Assembly (NCBI GenBank): GCA_019242475.1
Contig: JAFAVK010000122.1
Coordinates: 1 to 52,594 of the forward strand
Source: Acidobacteriota bacterium
GTDB lineage: Bacteria > Acidobacteriota > Blastocatellia > Pyrinomonadales > Pyrinomonadaceae
Length of the DNA: 52,594 nt
Reading direction: 5' to 3'
Shown: in pieces, positions 16,345 through 25,014 of the stretch
How positions within the stretch are numbered: the first letter of the stretch is position 1
Layout: each line of letters starts with the position of its first letter
Translations under genes and position numbers: made by a program
Notes under the pieces: model-generated
What the model saw: only the letters and a program-made list of their open reading frames with translations
Told to the model about the DNA's origin: nothing
Database searches by the model: none

Positions 16345-18648
16345 ATGGAACGACTCGTGCAGTTGTTGTCGGGTCATGGGCGTGCCGTTTTCACGAACGG
16401 GCGTTTCGGGTTCGACGTGCGCCCGTCCGCGCTGGTCGTCGTCGCCTGCGCGCTACTGCTGCTCGCCTTCGTCTACTTTGCCTACGTGCGGCCGCGCACG
16501 CGCCTCGCGGGCGGCACGCGCGTCGGGCTGATCGCGCTCCGCTCCGCGCTCTTCCTGCTCATCCTCTTCCTGCTCCTGAAGCCGGTGGTCGTCGTCCCCT
16601 CGGTCATCCCGCGCAGCAGCACCGTCGCGCTCGTCGCGGACGACTCGCGCAGCATGCAGATGGCCGACGCGGGGGACGGACGCACGCGCCTCGAAGCGAT
16701 GAAAACCGCGCTCTTCGACGCGGACGGCCCCTTCCAAAAGCGCCTGCGCGAGAAGTTCAGGACGCAGGCTTACGGCTTCTCGAACCAGCTCGACAACGTC
16801 GGGGACGGCGGCGAGGAGCTGACCGGCGAAGGTCTTTCGAGCGACGTGTCGGGCGCGCTCGCGGAGGCCGCGCGGCGTTCGACGGGCGCGCCGCTCTCGG
16901 CGGTCGTGCTCGTCTCGGACGGCGCGGCGAACGCGGGCACAGACCTCGCCGGGGAACTCCGCAACCTGCGCGCGCGCGGCCTGCCCGTCTACACGGTCGG
17001 CGTCGGCGACGCGCGCCGCCCCGCGGACGCGGAGCTGGTGAGAGTCAACCTCCCGCGGCGCGTGCTCGTCGGGTCGAGCGTCGAGGTCGAGGCGTTCGTG
17101 CGCGCGAGCGGCTACGGCGCGACGAAGGTCAGGATCGCCGCGAGCGAAGACGGGCGCGCGGTCAAGACCGAAGAGTTTCCTTTGCACGGCGGCGAGACGG
17201 AGGTCGTGCGGATGGAGATCGTCCCCACGACGCCGGGGACGCACCGCTACACGTTCGACGTGCAGCCGCTCGCGGACGAGCTGACGCTTGAGAACAACCG
17301 GCGCGAGGCTCTGGTCGAAGTCGTCGAGGGGCCGCAGCGCGTGCTCTACGTCGAGGGCGAGCCGCGCTGGGAGCTGGGGAAGCTGCGCGACGCGCTGGGC
17401 CGCGGCGAGAAGAACGTCGAGCTGGTCTCTCTGCTGCGCACGGGCGAGAACAAGCTCTACCGGCAGGGCGTCTCGGGCGAGGCCGAGCTGGCCGACGGCT
17501 TCCCGAAGACCGAGGAGGAGCTGTTCGCCTACGACGGCCTGATGCTCGGGAGCGTCGAGGCGGGCTTCTTCACGCCCGAGCAGTTGCGGGCCATCGAAGC
17601 CTTCGTCGCGCGGCGCGGCGGCGGGCTGCTCGCGTTGGGCGGGCGGTTCGCCTTCGGCGCGGGCGGCTACGCGGGGACGCCCGTGGCCGACGCGCTCCCG
17701 GTCTCGGTCGCCGCGCGCCCCGCGGGCTCTTTGCAGGAGCCGAACCCGGACACGTACGCGGCCGCCTACAAGGCGCAGCTCACCGCGCGCGGCGCCTCGC
17801 ACCCGGTCACGCGCCTGAGCGACGACCGGCAGCAGAGCCAGAAGATTTGGAACGACCTGCCCCCCGTCTCCGTGCCGGAGGCGCCGGCGGGCGTGAAGCC
17901 GGGCGCGACCGTTCTGCTCGAAGCGCGGCGCGCGGGCGGTGGGGCGGTCACGCTGCTCGCGCAGCAGCGTTACGGGCGCGGGCAGGCGCTCGCCTTCACC
18001 GCGTCCGACACCTGGCGCTGGCGGATGCGGATGGACTCGAAGAGCAACGCTCACGAGAACTTCTGGCGTCAGATGTTACGTTACCTCGTGCAAGGGGCGC
18101 CGCGGCAGTTCGAGGTCGCGGCCGAGCCGGACGTTTCCGCCCCCGGCGATGTCGTGCGCATCGTCGCGGATTTGAGGGACAAGAAGTTCAACCCGGCCGC
18201 GGACGCGCGCGCCGTCGCGCACGTCACGAAGCCTTCAGGCGCGACCGTCGAGGTGCCGCTCCGCTTCACCGCGCGCGACGAGGCGAACGTCTACGTCGGC
18301 GAGTTCAAGTCGGACGAACTCGGGCGCCATCGAATTGAGCTGAGCGCGTCCGGCGCCTCCATCGGCGAGGCGGCGGCGCAGTCAGAGTTCCTGGTCGCGG
18401 AGTTGAACCGCGAGTTCTACGACGCCTCGCTCGACGAGGAGCTGCTCAAGCGCATCGCCGCCGAGACGGGCGGCAAATACTACACGCTCGCAGAGGCCGG
18501 CGCGCTCGTGGACGACCTGACCTACCGCCAGACAGACAACTCGCGCCCCGTGACGCAAGACCTCTGGGACATGCCCGTCAACTTCCTCCTGCTCGTCGGC
18601 CTCCTGAGCGGCGAGTGGTTCCTGCGCAAGCGGCACGGCCTGGCCTGA
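16345..18648 (+). CDS. Membrane-anchored VWA-domain protein with glutamine-amidotransferase-like region
   Basis: A 767-residue membrane protein. Two membrane segments lie at about 29-48 and 60-85. A VWA domain begins at 92 with the metal-binding motif DDSRS (Asp99, Ser101, Ser103) and continues with VVLVSDGAANAG and VYTVGVGDARRP. A sandwich domain follows (about 235-325). A class I amidotransferase-like Rossmann region (VLYVEGEPRWELGKLRDALG, then YDGLMLGSVEAGFFTPEQL, GGGLLALGG) spans about 330-560. The last membrane segment is MPVNFLLLVGLLSGEWF near the C-terminus. Such proteins occur with MoxR ATPases and may form an envelope complex. The gene starts right after repeat B, with no obvious ribosome site. 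It leads the nine-gene MoxR cluster; the next gene follows after 12 bases. Confidence 0.82.
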   Translation: MERLVQLLSGHGRAVFTNGRFGFDVRPSALVVVACALLLLAFVYFAYVRPRTRLAGGTRVGLIALRSALFLLILFLLLKPVVVVPSVIPRSSTVALVADDSRSMQMADAGDGRTRLEAMKTALFDADGPFQKRLREKFRTQAYGFSNQLDNVGDGGEELTGEGLSSDVSGALAEAARRSTGAPLSAVVLVSDGAANAGTDLAGELRNLRARGLPVYTVGVGDARRPADAELVRVNLPRRVLVGSSVEVEAFVRASGYGATKVRIAASEDGRAVKTEEFPLHGGETEVVRMEIVPTTPGTHRYTFDVQPLADELTLENNRREALVEVVEGPQRVLYVEGEPRWELGKLRDALGRGEKNVELVSLLRTGENKLYRQGVSGEAELADGFPKTEEELFAYDGLMLGSVEAGFFTPEQLRAIEAFVARRGGGLLALGGRFAFGAGGYAGTPVADALPVSVAARPAGSLQEPNPDTYAAAYKAQLTARGASHPVTRLSDDRQQSQKIWNDLPPVSVPEAPAGVKPGATVLLEARRAGGGAVTLLAQQRYGRGQALAFTASDTWRWRMRMDSKSNAHENFWRQMLRYLVQGAPRQFEVAAEPDVSAPGDVVRIVADLRDKKFNPAADARAVAHVTKPSGATVEVPLRFTARDEANVYVGEFKSDELGRHRIELSASGASIGEAAAQSEFLVAELNREFYDASLDEELLKRIAAETGGKYYTLAEAGALVDDLTYRQTDNSRPVTQDLWDMPVNFLLLVGLLSGEWFLRKRHGLA

Positions 18649-18657
18649 GAATTAAAA

Positions 18658-18725
18658 GGGATGGACAGGATGTTCGGGGTAAAGCAATTTCAAATTCTTC
18701 CTCTCCTGCTCATCCTGTCCATCCC
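18658..18725. repeat. Inverted repeat G, overlapping the start of the caspase-fold gene
   Basis: A perfect 15-base inverted repeat: GGGATGGACAGGATG (18658-18672) and its complement at 18711-18725, loop 38 bases. The left arm contains the ATG at 18661, and the right arm encodes part of the hydrophobic core of the signal peptide (LILSIP). Confidence 0.8.
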
Positions 18726-19674
18726 TGCCAATTCACGCGCGCAAGAGAAGGCGCGGCCGGCGGCCGACCCGAACAAGTTCGCCGTCATCCTGAGCGGGGC
18801 GAGCGGGGACGAGGGGTTCGCGAAGCGCTTCAAGGGGTGGACTGAGGAGCTGCGGCGCGCGCTCGTCGAGCGGTTTGAGTTTGACGAGGCGCGCGTGACC
18901 GTCCTGTCGGAATCGCCCGAGGGCGGGCGCGCTTTGAAAGCCACGGCCGAGGAGGTGCGGCGCACGTTTCAAACCCTGCGCGCGTCCGTGGGGCCGGAGA
19001 GCACGGTCTTCGTCTTCCTCATCGGCCACGGCACGTTCGACGGCCGGCAGGCAAAGTTCAGCCTGGTCGGGCCGGACTTGACGGCGGACGAGTACGCGGA
19101 GCTGCTGGGCGGTTTGAACGCGCGGCGCGTCGTCGTCTTCAACATGGCGAGCGCGAGCGGCGAGTTCATCAAGCCGCTCTCTGGGCGCGGCCGCGTCGTC
19201 GTCACCGCGACGCGCAGCGGGCAGGAGCAGAACGCGACGCGCTTCCCCGAGCACTTCATCGCCGCCCTCACGAGCCGCGACGCCGACGCCGACCAGAACG
19301 GCCGCGTCTCCGTGCTCGAAGCCTTCGACTACGCCTCGCGCCTGACGGCCGAGCAGTACAAGAGTGCGGGAAGATTGGCGACCGAGCACGCGCTTTTGGA
19401 CGACAGCGGCGACGGCGTCGGGCACGCGACCGCGGAGGGCGGCGACGGCGCTTTGGCGCGCAACGTCTACCTCGATTCGCTCTCGACGGAGCAGGCCGCG
19501 GCCAACGCGGAGACGGGGCGCCTGCTGCGCGAGCGCGAGCGCCTGGAAGGCGAGGTCGAGCAGCTCAAGGCGCGCAAAGGCAACATGCCGGAGGCGGACT
19601 ACGAGGCCGAGCTTGAAAGGGTCTTCGTCAGTCTCGCGAAGGTGAACCGCAGCATCAAGAGGGGCGCGCAGTGA
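18661..19674 (+). CDS. Exported caspase/legumain-fold protein lacking the catalytic cysteine
   Basis: A 337-residue protein with a signal peptide (QILPLLLILSIPANSRAQ). Residues 38-205 have the caspase-like (clan CD) layout: NKFAVILSGASGDE, then TVFVFLIGHGTFDG with the usual catalytic His at 123, then RRVVVFNMASASGEF. Active members have D-x-C-x-S/G at the last site; here the cysteine position appears to be Ser164 or Ala163, so it may be a pseudo-protease or a different hydrolase. DADADQNGRVSVLEAF (207-222) is a calcium-binding EF-hand-like loop, and a coiled coil with ERERLEGEVEQLKARKG closes the protein. Its stop overlaps the GTG of the next gene (GTGA). ATG 18661 lies inside an inverted repeat; ATG 18670 is an alternative. 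Confidence 0.72.
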   Translation: MDRMFGVKQFQILPLLLILSIPANSRAQEKARPAADPNKFAVILSGASGDEGFAKRFKGWTEELRRALVERFEFDEARVTVLSESPEGGRALKATAEEVRRTFQTLRASVGPESTVFVFLIGHGTFDGRQAKFSLVGPDLTADEYAELLGGLNARRVVVFNMASASGEFIKPLSGRGRVVVTATRSGQEQNATRFPEHFIAALTSRDADADQNGRVSVLEAFDYASRLTAEQYKSAGRLATEHALLDDSGDGVGHATAEGGDGALARNVYLDSLSTEQAAANAETGRLLRERERLEGEVEQLKARKGNMPEADYEAELERVFVSLAKVNRSIKRGAQ

Positions 19675-22307
19675 GGGAACTTTTTAAGTTCAAGTCAACG
19701 TTTCTCGCGCTGACCTTCGTCGCGGCGTTCGCCTGCGCGCTCACGCACGCGCCCGTCGGTTCTGCCCAAACGTCGGATGACAAACAGTCTGCTGCCGCTT
19801 CTTTGCCGGGTGAAGACGAGTTGAAGCGCGGCGAGTACGCGCGCGCCGTCGAGCTGCTGGGCGCGCGTCTGAAGGCGAGCCCGGCGGACGCGGCGGCCGA
19901 GAGGCTCCTGCTGCGCGCGCAGTTGGAGACGGGCCGCTACGCGGAGGCCGAAGGCGCGGCCCGTCTCTTCCTCGACGCGCACCCGGAGGCCGGCGGCGTG
20001 CGCCACGAGCTGGCCGAAGCGCTCGCGGCGACCGGGCGTTACGCGGAAGCGATTAAAGAGTTCGAGCGCGCGGCCACGGGGGTCGAGAGCGACCTGCGCC
20101 GCGCCGAGCTGCTCGAAGCGACGGGGCAGGAGCCGCGCGCGCGCGAAATCTACAGCTCGATTGTTAAGCTCTATGAAGAGAGCGGGCCGACGGACGCGCC
20201 CACGCTCGCGGCGGTCGCACGCGCGCTCGTCCGGCTCGAAAAGTTTCAGGACGCGCGGAACCTCTACGCCGACGCGGTCGAGCAAGACCCCTCTTGCCTC
20301 GAAGCACAGCTCGGCGGCGGCGAGCTGTTCACAGAGAAGTACAACTACGCGGAGGCGGCCGTCTTCTTCGAAGACGCGCTCAAGGTCAACCCGAACAGCG
20401 CGCGGGCGCTCCTCGGCGTCGCGGCCAACAAGAAGATCGAGCGCGACGAAGAGGTTTTGGCCCCGCTCGCGCGGGCGCTCACGATCAACCCCAACCTGGT
20501 CGAGGCGCGCGCGCTCGCGGCCGGGCTCGAGCTCGAAGCGGGCGAGTACGGGGAAGCCTCCGCCGAGATAGAGAAGGGGCTGCGCGTCAACCCGCACGCG
20601 GCAGAGCTGCACGCGCTGCGTGCGGCGCAGCTCTACCTGGAAGACAAGGACTACTCTCCTGCCGCCGCGCAGGCGCTGAGCACGAACCCGCGCTACGGAC
20701 AGCTCTACGAGACGCTCGCGCACTACGCGACCAACACGCGCCGCGTCGAGCAGGCCGTGGACTTCTCGCGCCGCGCGGTCGAGCTTTCGCCGCGGCTGTG
20801 GAGCGCGCACCTCAGTCTGGGCATGGCGCTCCTGCGCCTGGGCCGGATGGAGGAGGGGCGCGCCGAGGTCGAAAAGTCTTTCGAGGGCGACCCGTTCAAC
20901 GCGTGGGCCAAGAACACGCTCGACCTGCTCGACTCGATGCAGGACTTCCGCGAGACGCGCCGCGGGGACTTCGTGATTAAGGCGAGCGCGAACGAGACGG
21001 AAGTGCTCGCGCCGCTCGCCGCCTCGCTGCTCGAAGAGGCCGCGGCGAAGCTCACCGCGAAGTACAAGTTCACGCCGAAGGGGCCGGTCGTCGTCGAAAT
21101 CTTTCCCAACCACGAGGACTTCGCGGTGCGCGCTTTGGGGCTGCCGGGATTGGGAGCATTGGGCGTCTGCTTCGGGCAGGTCATCGCGCAGGACTCGCCC
21201 TCGGCGCGGCCTTCGGGCGAGTTCAACTGGGGCGGCACGCTCTGGCACGAGTACACGCACGTCATCACGCTCCAGATGACCGACTACCGCATCCCGCGCT
21301 GGTTCTCCGAGGGGCTCTCGGTTTATGAAGAGCGGCGCGCGCGCCCCGGTTGGGGCGGCGGTTGGAACCCTTCGGTGCTGCGCGCATTTGCCGAGGGGCG
21401 CTGGTTCAAGATCGCGGACTTGGACGCGGGCTTCGTGCGACCAAAGCGGGCCGACGACGTGCAGCTCGCGTACTTCCAGGCGTCGCAGGTCGTCGAGTTC
21501 GTCTCGGAGCGCTACGGCTTCGACGCCGTCCTCAAGATGCTCGCGCTCTACCGCGACAAGGCGCGCACGCCGGAGGTCTTGCGGCAGGCTTTGAAGCTGA
21601 GCGAGGACGAGTTCGACCGCGCCTTCATGGAGTACGTCGGGACGAAGGCGCGGCCTTTGCAGGAGGCGTTGGGCGCGGCGCCGTCGGACGCGGCGGGGTT
21701 GTCGAAGGCGGACGTGCTGCGCCTGCTCTCGGCGCGCGAGACGTTCCCGCTGCGCCTGCGCGCCGGCCAGCTCCTGCGCGACGAGGGGGACGTTGAAGGC
21801 GCCGTCCAGCACTTCCGCCGCGCGGCCGAACTCTTCCCGAACTACACGGGCGAAGGGAACCCTTACGAGGCGCTGGCGGACATCTACGAAAAGCGCGGGG
21901 ACGCGGCCGCGGCCGCGGAGGCTTTGGAGTCTCTCTTGAAGTACGACGAGACCAACCTGAAGGCGCTCAACCGCCTGGCGGAGCTGCGTCTCAAGCAGGG
22001 CGACCGCGCGCGGGCCGCCGAGGCGCTGCGCCTCGGCTTCTACGTCGCGCCCTTCGAGCCGGCGCCGCACGCGCGCGCGGGCGAGCTGTATCTTGAGACG
22101 AAGGACGCGGCCGCCGCGCTCACGGAGTTCCGGGCGGCGCTCGCGCTCCGGCCCCCCAACGAGGCCGAGGCCCTCTACAACGTCGCCCGCGCCTACCACG
22201 CTCTGGGCAAGACGGCCGAGGCCAAACGTTCAGTCTTACGCGCGCTCGAAGCCGCGCCGAGCTACGAGAAGGCGCAGGAGCTTTTGCTGACAATCACGGG
22301 ACAGTGA
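19671..22307 (+). CDS. Exported TPR protein with peptidase-MA-like zinc metallopeptidase domain
   Basis: An 878-residue protein with a signal peptide (TFLALTFVAAFACALTHA). TPR-type helical repeats fill about 45-420, for example SARALLGVAANKKIERDEE and SAHLSLGMALLRLGRMEE. A metallopeptidase domain (about 425-660) contains WHEYTHVITLQ, with His526, Glu527 and His530, and a downstream FSEGLSVYEE with Glu547 as the likely third ligand, the pattern of the gluzincin peptidase MA group. More TPRs follow to the end. It may act in the periplasm as scaffold plus protease. The GTG start overlaps the stop of the caspase-fold gene, so the two are translated together. Its stop is followed by repeat A copy 2 before moxR. 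Confidence 0.85.
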   Translation: MRELFKFKSTFLALTFVAAFACALTHAPVGSAQTSDDKQSAAASLPGEDELKRGEYARAVELLGARLKASPADAAAERLLLRAQLETGRYAEAEGAARLFLDAHPEAGGVRHELAEALAATGRYAEAIKEFERAATGVESDLRRAELLEATGQEPRAREIYSSIVKLYEESGPTDAPTLAAVARALVRLEKFQDARNLYADAVEQDPSCLEAQLGGGELFTEKYNYAEAAVFFEDALKVNPNSARALLGVAANKKIERDEEVLAPLARALTINPNLVEARALAAGLELEAGEYGEASAEIEKGLRVNPHAAELHALRAAQLYLEDKDYSPAAAQALSTNPRYGQLYETLAHYATNTRRVEQAVDFSRRAVELSPRLWSAHLSLGMALLRLGRMEEGRAEVEKSFEGDPFNAWAKNTLDLLDSMQDFRETRRGDFVIKASANETEVLAPLAASLLEEAAAKLTAKYKFTPKGPVVVEIFPNHEDFAVRALGLPGLGALGVCFGQVIAQDSPSARPSGEFNWGGTLWHEYTHVITLQMTDYRIPRWFSEGLSVYEERRARPGWGGGWNPSVLRAFAEGRWFKIADLDAGFVRPKRADDVQLAYFQASQVVEFVSERYGFDAVLKMLALYRDKARTPEVLRQALKLSEDEFDRAFMEYVGTKARPLQEALGAAPSDAAGLSKADVLRLLSARETFPLRLRAGQLLRDEGDVEGAVQHFRRAAELFPNYTGEGNPYEALADIYEKRGDAAAAAEALESLLKYDETNLKALNRLAELRLKQGDRARAAEALRLGFYVAPFEPAPHARAGELYLETKDAAAALTEFRAALALRPPNEAEALYNVARAYHALGKTAEAKRSVLRALEAAPSYEKAQELLLTITGQ

Positions 22308-22312
22308 GAAGA

Positions 22313-22391
22313 AATGATGAATGATGAGTGATGAATGATAAATATCGAGTCGTCAGCACATTCATCATTCATCACTCATCATTCATCATTC
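22313..22391. repeat. Dispersed inverted repeat, family A, copy 2
   Basis: The left arm AATGATGAATGATGAGTGAT and onward (22313-22339) pairs with a slightly longer right arm (22360-22391), around a unique interior of about 20 bases. It fills nearly the whole gap between the TPR gene and moxR; the AGGAGA ribosome site of moxR begins at its right edge. Confidence 0.85.
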
Positions 22392-22401
22392 AGGAGAATA
22401 C

Positions 22402-23421
<1,020 letters not shown>

Positions 23422-23967
23422 ATGGAATACCGCATCAGGCGCGCGACCCTCGAAGACCGCGCGGCGCTCGAACAGCTCATCGCCGAGTCGGCGCGCGGCC
23501 TGAGCCGCGGCGACTACTCCGGCGAGCAGATAGAGGCGGCGATTGCCTCGGTCTTCGGCGTGGACACGGACTTGATTCACGACGGGACGTACTACGTCGC
23601 GGAGGCGGGCGACGAGCCCATCGGGTGCGGCGGTTGGAGCAAGAGAAGGACGCTCTTCGGCGGCGACCGTTTCGCCGCACGCGACTCGGGCTACCTCGAC
23701 CCTTCGACGGAGCCGGCCAAGATACGCGCCTTCTTCGTCCACCCCGACTGGGCGAGGCGGGGCGTGGCCGCCGCGATTCTTGAGACGTGCGAGCGCGAAG
23801 TGAAGACAGAAGGCTTCCGCTCTCTCGAACTGATGGCGACGCTCCCCGGCGTCCCGTTCTACGCCGCGCGCGGCTACGTGGCCGGCGGGCAGGTCGAATA
23901 TGAAATTGCTGACGGCGTCAACATTCAGTTTGTTCCGATGAGGAAAGAGCTATCCGGTTCGAGTTGA
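23422..23967 (+). CDS. GNAT-family N-acetyltransferase inside the MoxR operon
   Basis: A 181-residue protein starting at the base after the moxR stop. GNAT features: RRATLEDRAALEQLIAESAR at the N-terminus, the strand GDEPIGCGGWSKRRTLFGG, the acetyl-CoA loop FFVHPDWARRGVAAAIL (R-R-G-V-A-A), then LELMATLPGVPFYAARGY and the C-terminal strand NIQFVPMRKEL. Such one-domain GNATs acetylate small molecules or protein amines; the acceptor is unknown. Zero spacing on one side and three bases on the other show it is fully built into the operon. A GNAT is not a usual member of MoxR-DUF58-BatA clusters, so it may be a recent insertion or a modifier of the complex. Confidence 0.88.
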   Translation: MEYRIRRATLEDRAALEQLIAESARGLSRGDYSGEQIEAAIASVFGVDTDLIHDGTYYVAEAGDEPIGCGGWSKRRTLFGGDRFAARDSGYLDPSTEPAKIRAFFVHPDWARRGVAAAILETCEREVKTEGFRSLELMATLPGVPFYAARGYVAGGQVEYEIADGVNIQFVPMRKELSGSS

Positions 23968-23970
23968 GTT

Positions 23971-24930
23971 ATGTGGTGGAGGCGCGACAGGAAAGCTAAG
24001 ACGGCGGACGCCGGGTCGGCAGAGACGGCCGCGCGCGGGGCGCCGCGGTTCCTTGACCCGGAGGTGCTGGCGCGCATCGGGTCTCTGGAACTGCTGGCGC
24101 GCGCGGTGGTCGAGGGCTTCATCGCGGGGCTGCACCGCTCGCCGTTCACGGGCTTCTCGACCGAGTTCACCGAGTACAGGCAGTACAACCCGGGCGACGA
24201 CCTGCGGTATCTCGACTGGCGCCTGCTCGGGCGCACCGACCGCTTCTTCATCAAGAAGTACCGCGCCGACACGAACGCGCAGGTGACGCTCCTCGTGGAC
24301 ACGAGCGGCTCGATGCGCTACGCGGGCCGCGCGGGCGGCGTGACGAAGCTTCAGTACGCGCAGTTCCTCGCCGCCTCGCTCGCGCACCTCGCCGCGCGCC
24401 AGCAGGACGCGGTCGGCCTGACGGCCTTCGGGGAGAAGATTCACACGCACGTCCCGGCGCTCAACCGCACGGGCCACATGCGGACGGTCTACGGCCGCCT
24501 CTCTTCGCTCGAAGCGGGCGGCGAGACGCGTCTGGCCGAAACGCTCCACGAGGTCGCCGACCGGCTGACGCGGCGCGGCGTCGTCATCCTCGTCTCGGAC
24601 TTTTACGAGAGCCCGGCGCGTCTGGCCGGCGCGTTCCAGCACCTGCGCTTCCGCGGCCACGACGTGATCGCGTTCCAGGTGCTCGACCGCAGGGAGGTCG
24701 AGTTCGAATTTGAAGACGCCCTGCTCCTGCTCGAAGACTCGGAGACGGCCGAGCAACTGCCGGTGCTGCCGGACGTGGTCGCGCGCGGCTACCGCGAGCG
24801 CGTCTCGACGCACATCGAAACGCTGCGCCAGACGTGCGCCACCAACCGCGTCGATTACGAGCTGGTCACGACCGACCGGCCGCTCGACTTCGCCCTCTTC
24901 TCCTTCCTCTCGCGCCGCGCGGGGAGGTGA
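23971..24930 (+). CDS. DUF58-domain protein (VWA-like MoxR partner)
   Basis: A 319-residue protein without signal peptide. The family signature EYRQYNPGDDLRYLDWRL spans residues 68-85. A VWA-like part follows with a complete metal-binding motif DTSGS (Asp110, Ser112, Ser114) and GVVILVSDFYESPARLAGA. DUF58 proteins almost always sit next to moxR and are thought to be handled by the ATPase; their biochemical activity is unsettled. The final residues ARGGR-like basic tail precede repeat A copy 3, which separates this gene from the BatA-like gene. Confidence 0.92.
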   Translation: MWWRRDRKAKTADAGSAETAARGAPRFLDPEVLARIGSLELLARAVVEGFIAGLHRSPFTGFSTEFTEYRQYNPGDDLRYLDWRLLGRTDRFFIKKYRADTNAQVTLLVDTSGSMRYAGRAGGVTKLQYAQFLAASLAHLAARQQDAVGLTAFGEKIHTHVPALNRTGHMRTVYGRLSSLEAGGETRLAETLHEVADRLTRRGVVILVSDFYESPARLAGAFQHLRFRGHDVIAFQVLDRREVEFEFEDALLLLEDSETAEQLPVLPDVVARGYRERVSTHIETLRQTCATNRVDYELVTTDRPLDFALFSFLSRRAGR

Positions 24931-24934
24931 GGAG

Positions 24935-25005
24935 AATGATGAATGATGAGTGATGAATCTCTCAACGAGGTTATATTCATCATTCATCACTCATCATTCA
25001 TCACT
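24935..25005. repeat. Dispersed inverted repeat, family A, copy 3
   Basis: The left arm (24935-24958) uses the same GATGAAT/GATGAGT 7-base units as the other copies and pairs with 24974-24997, with an extra ATCATCACT-type tail on the right to 25005. The interior is about 15 unique bases. It sits between DUF58 and the BatA-like gene. Confidence 0.85.
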
Positions 25006-25014
25006 TAACAACTG

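Noticed and set aside
19695..22199. An 834-codon minus-strand frame across the TPR-metallopeptidase gene
   Set aside because: The composition is that of antisense high-GC DNA (Arg/Leu/Glu/Val), with no motif. The plus-strand gene is well supported.
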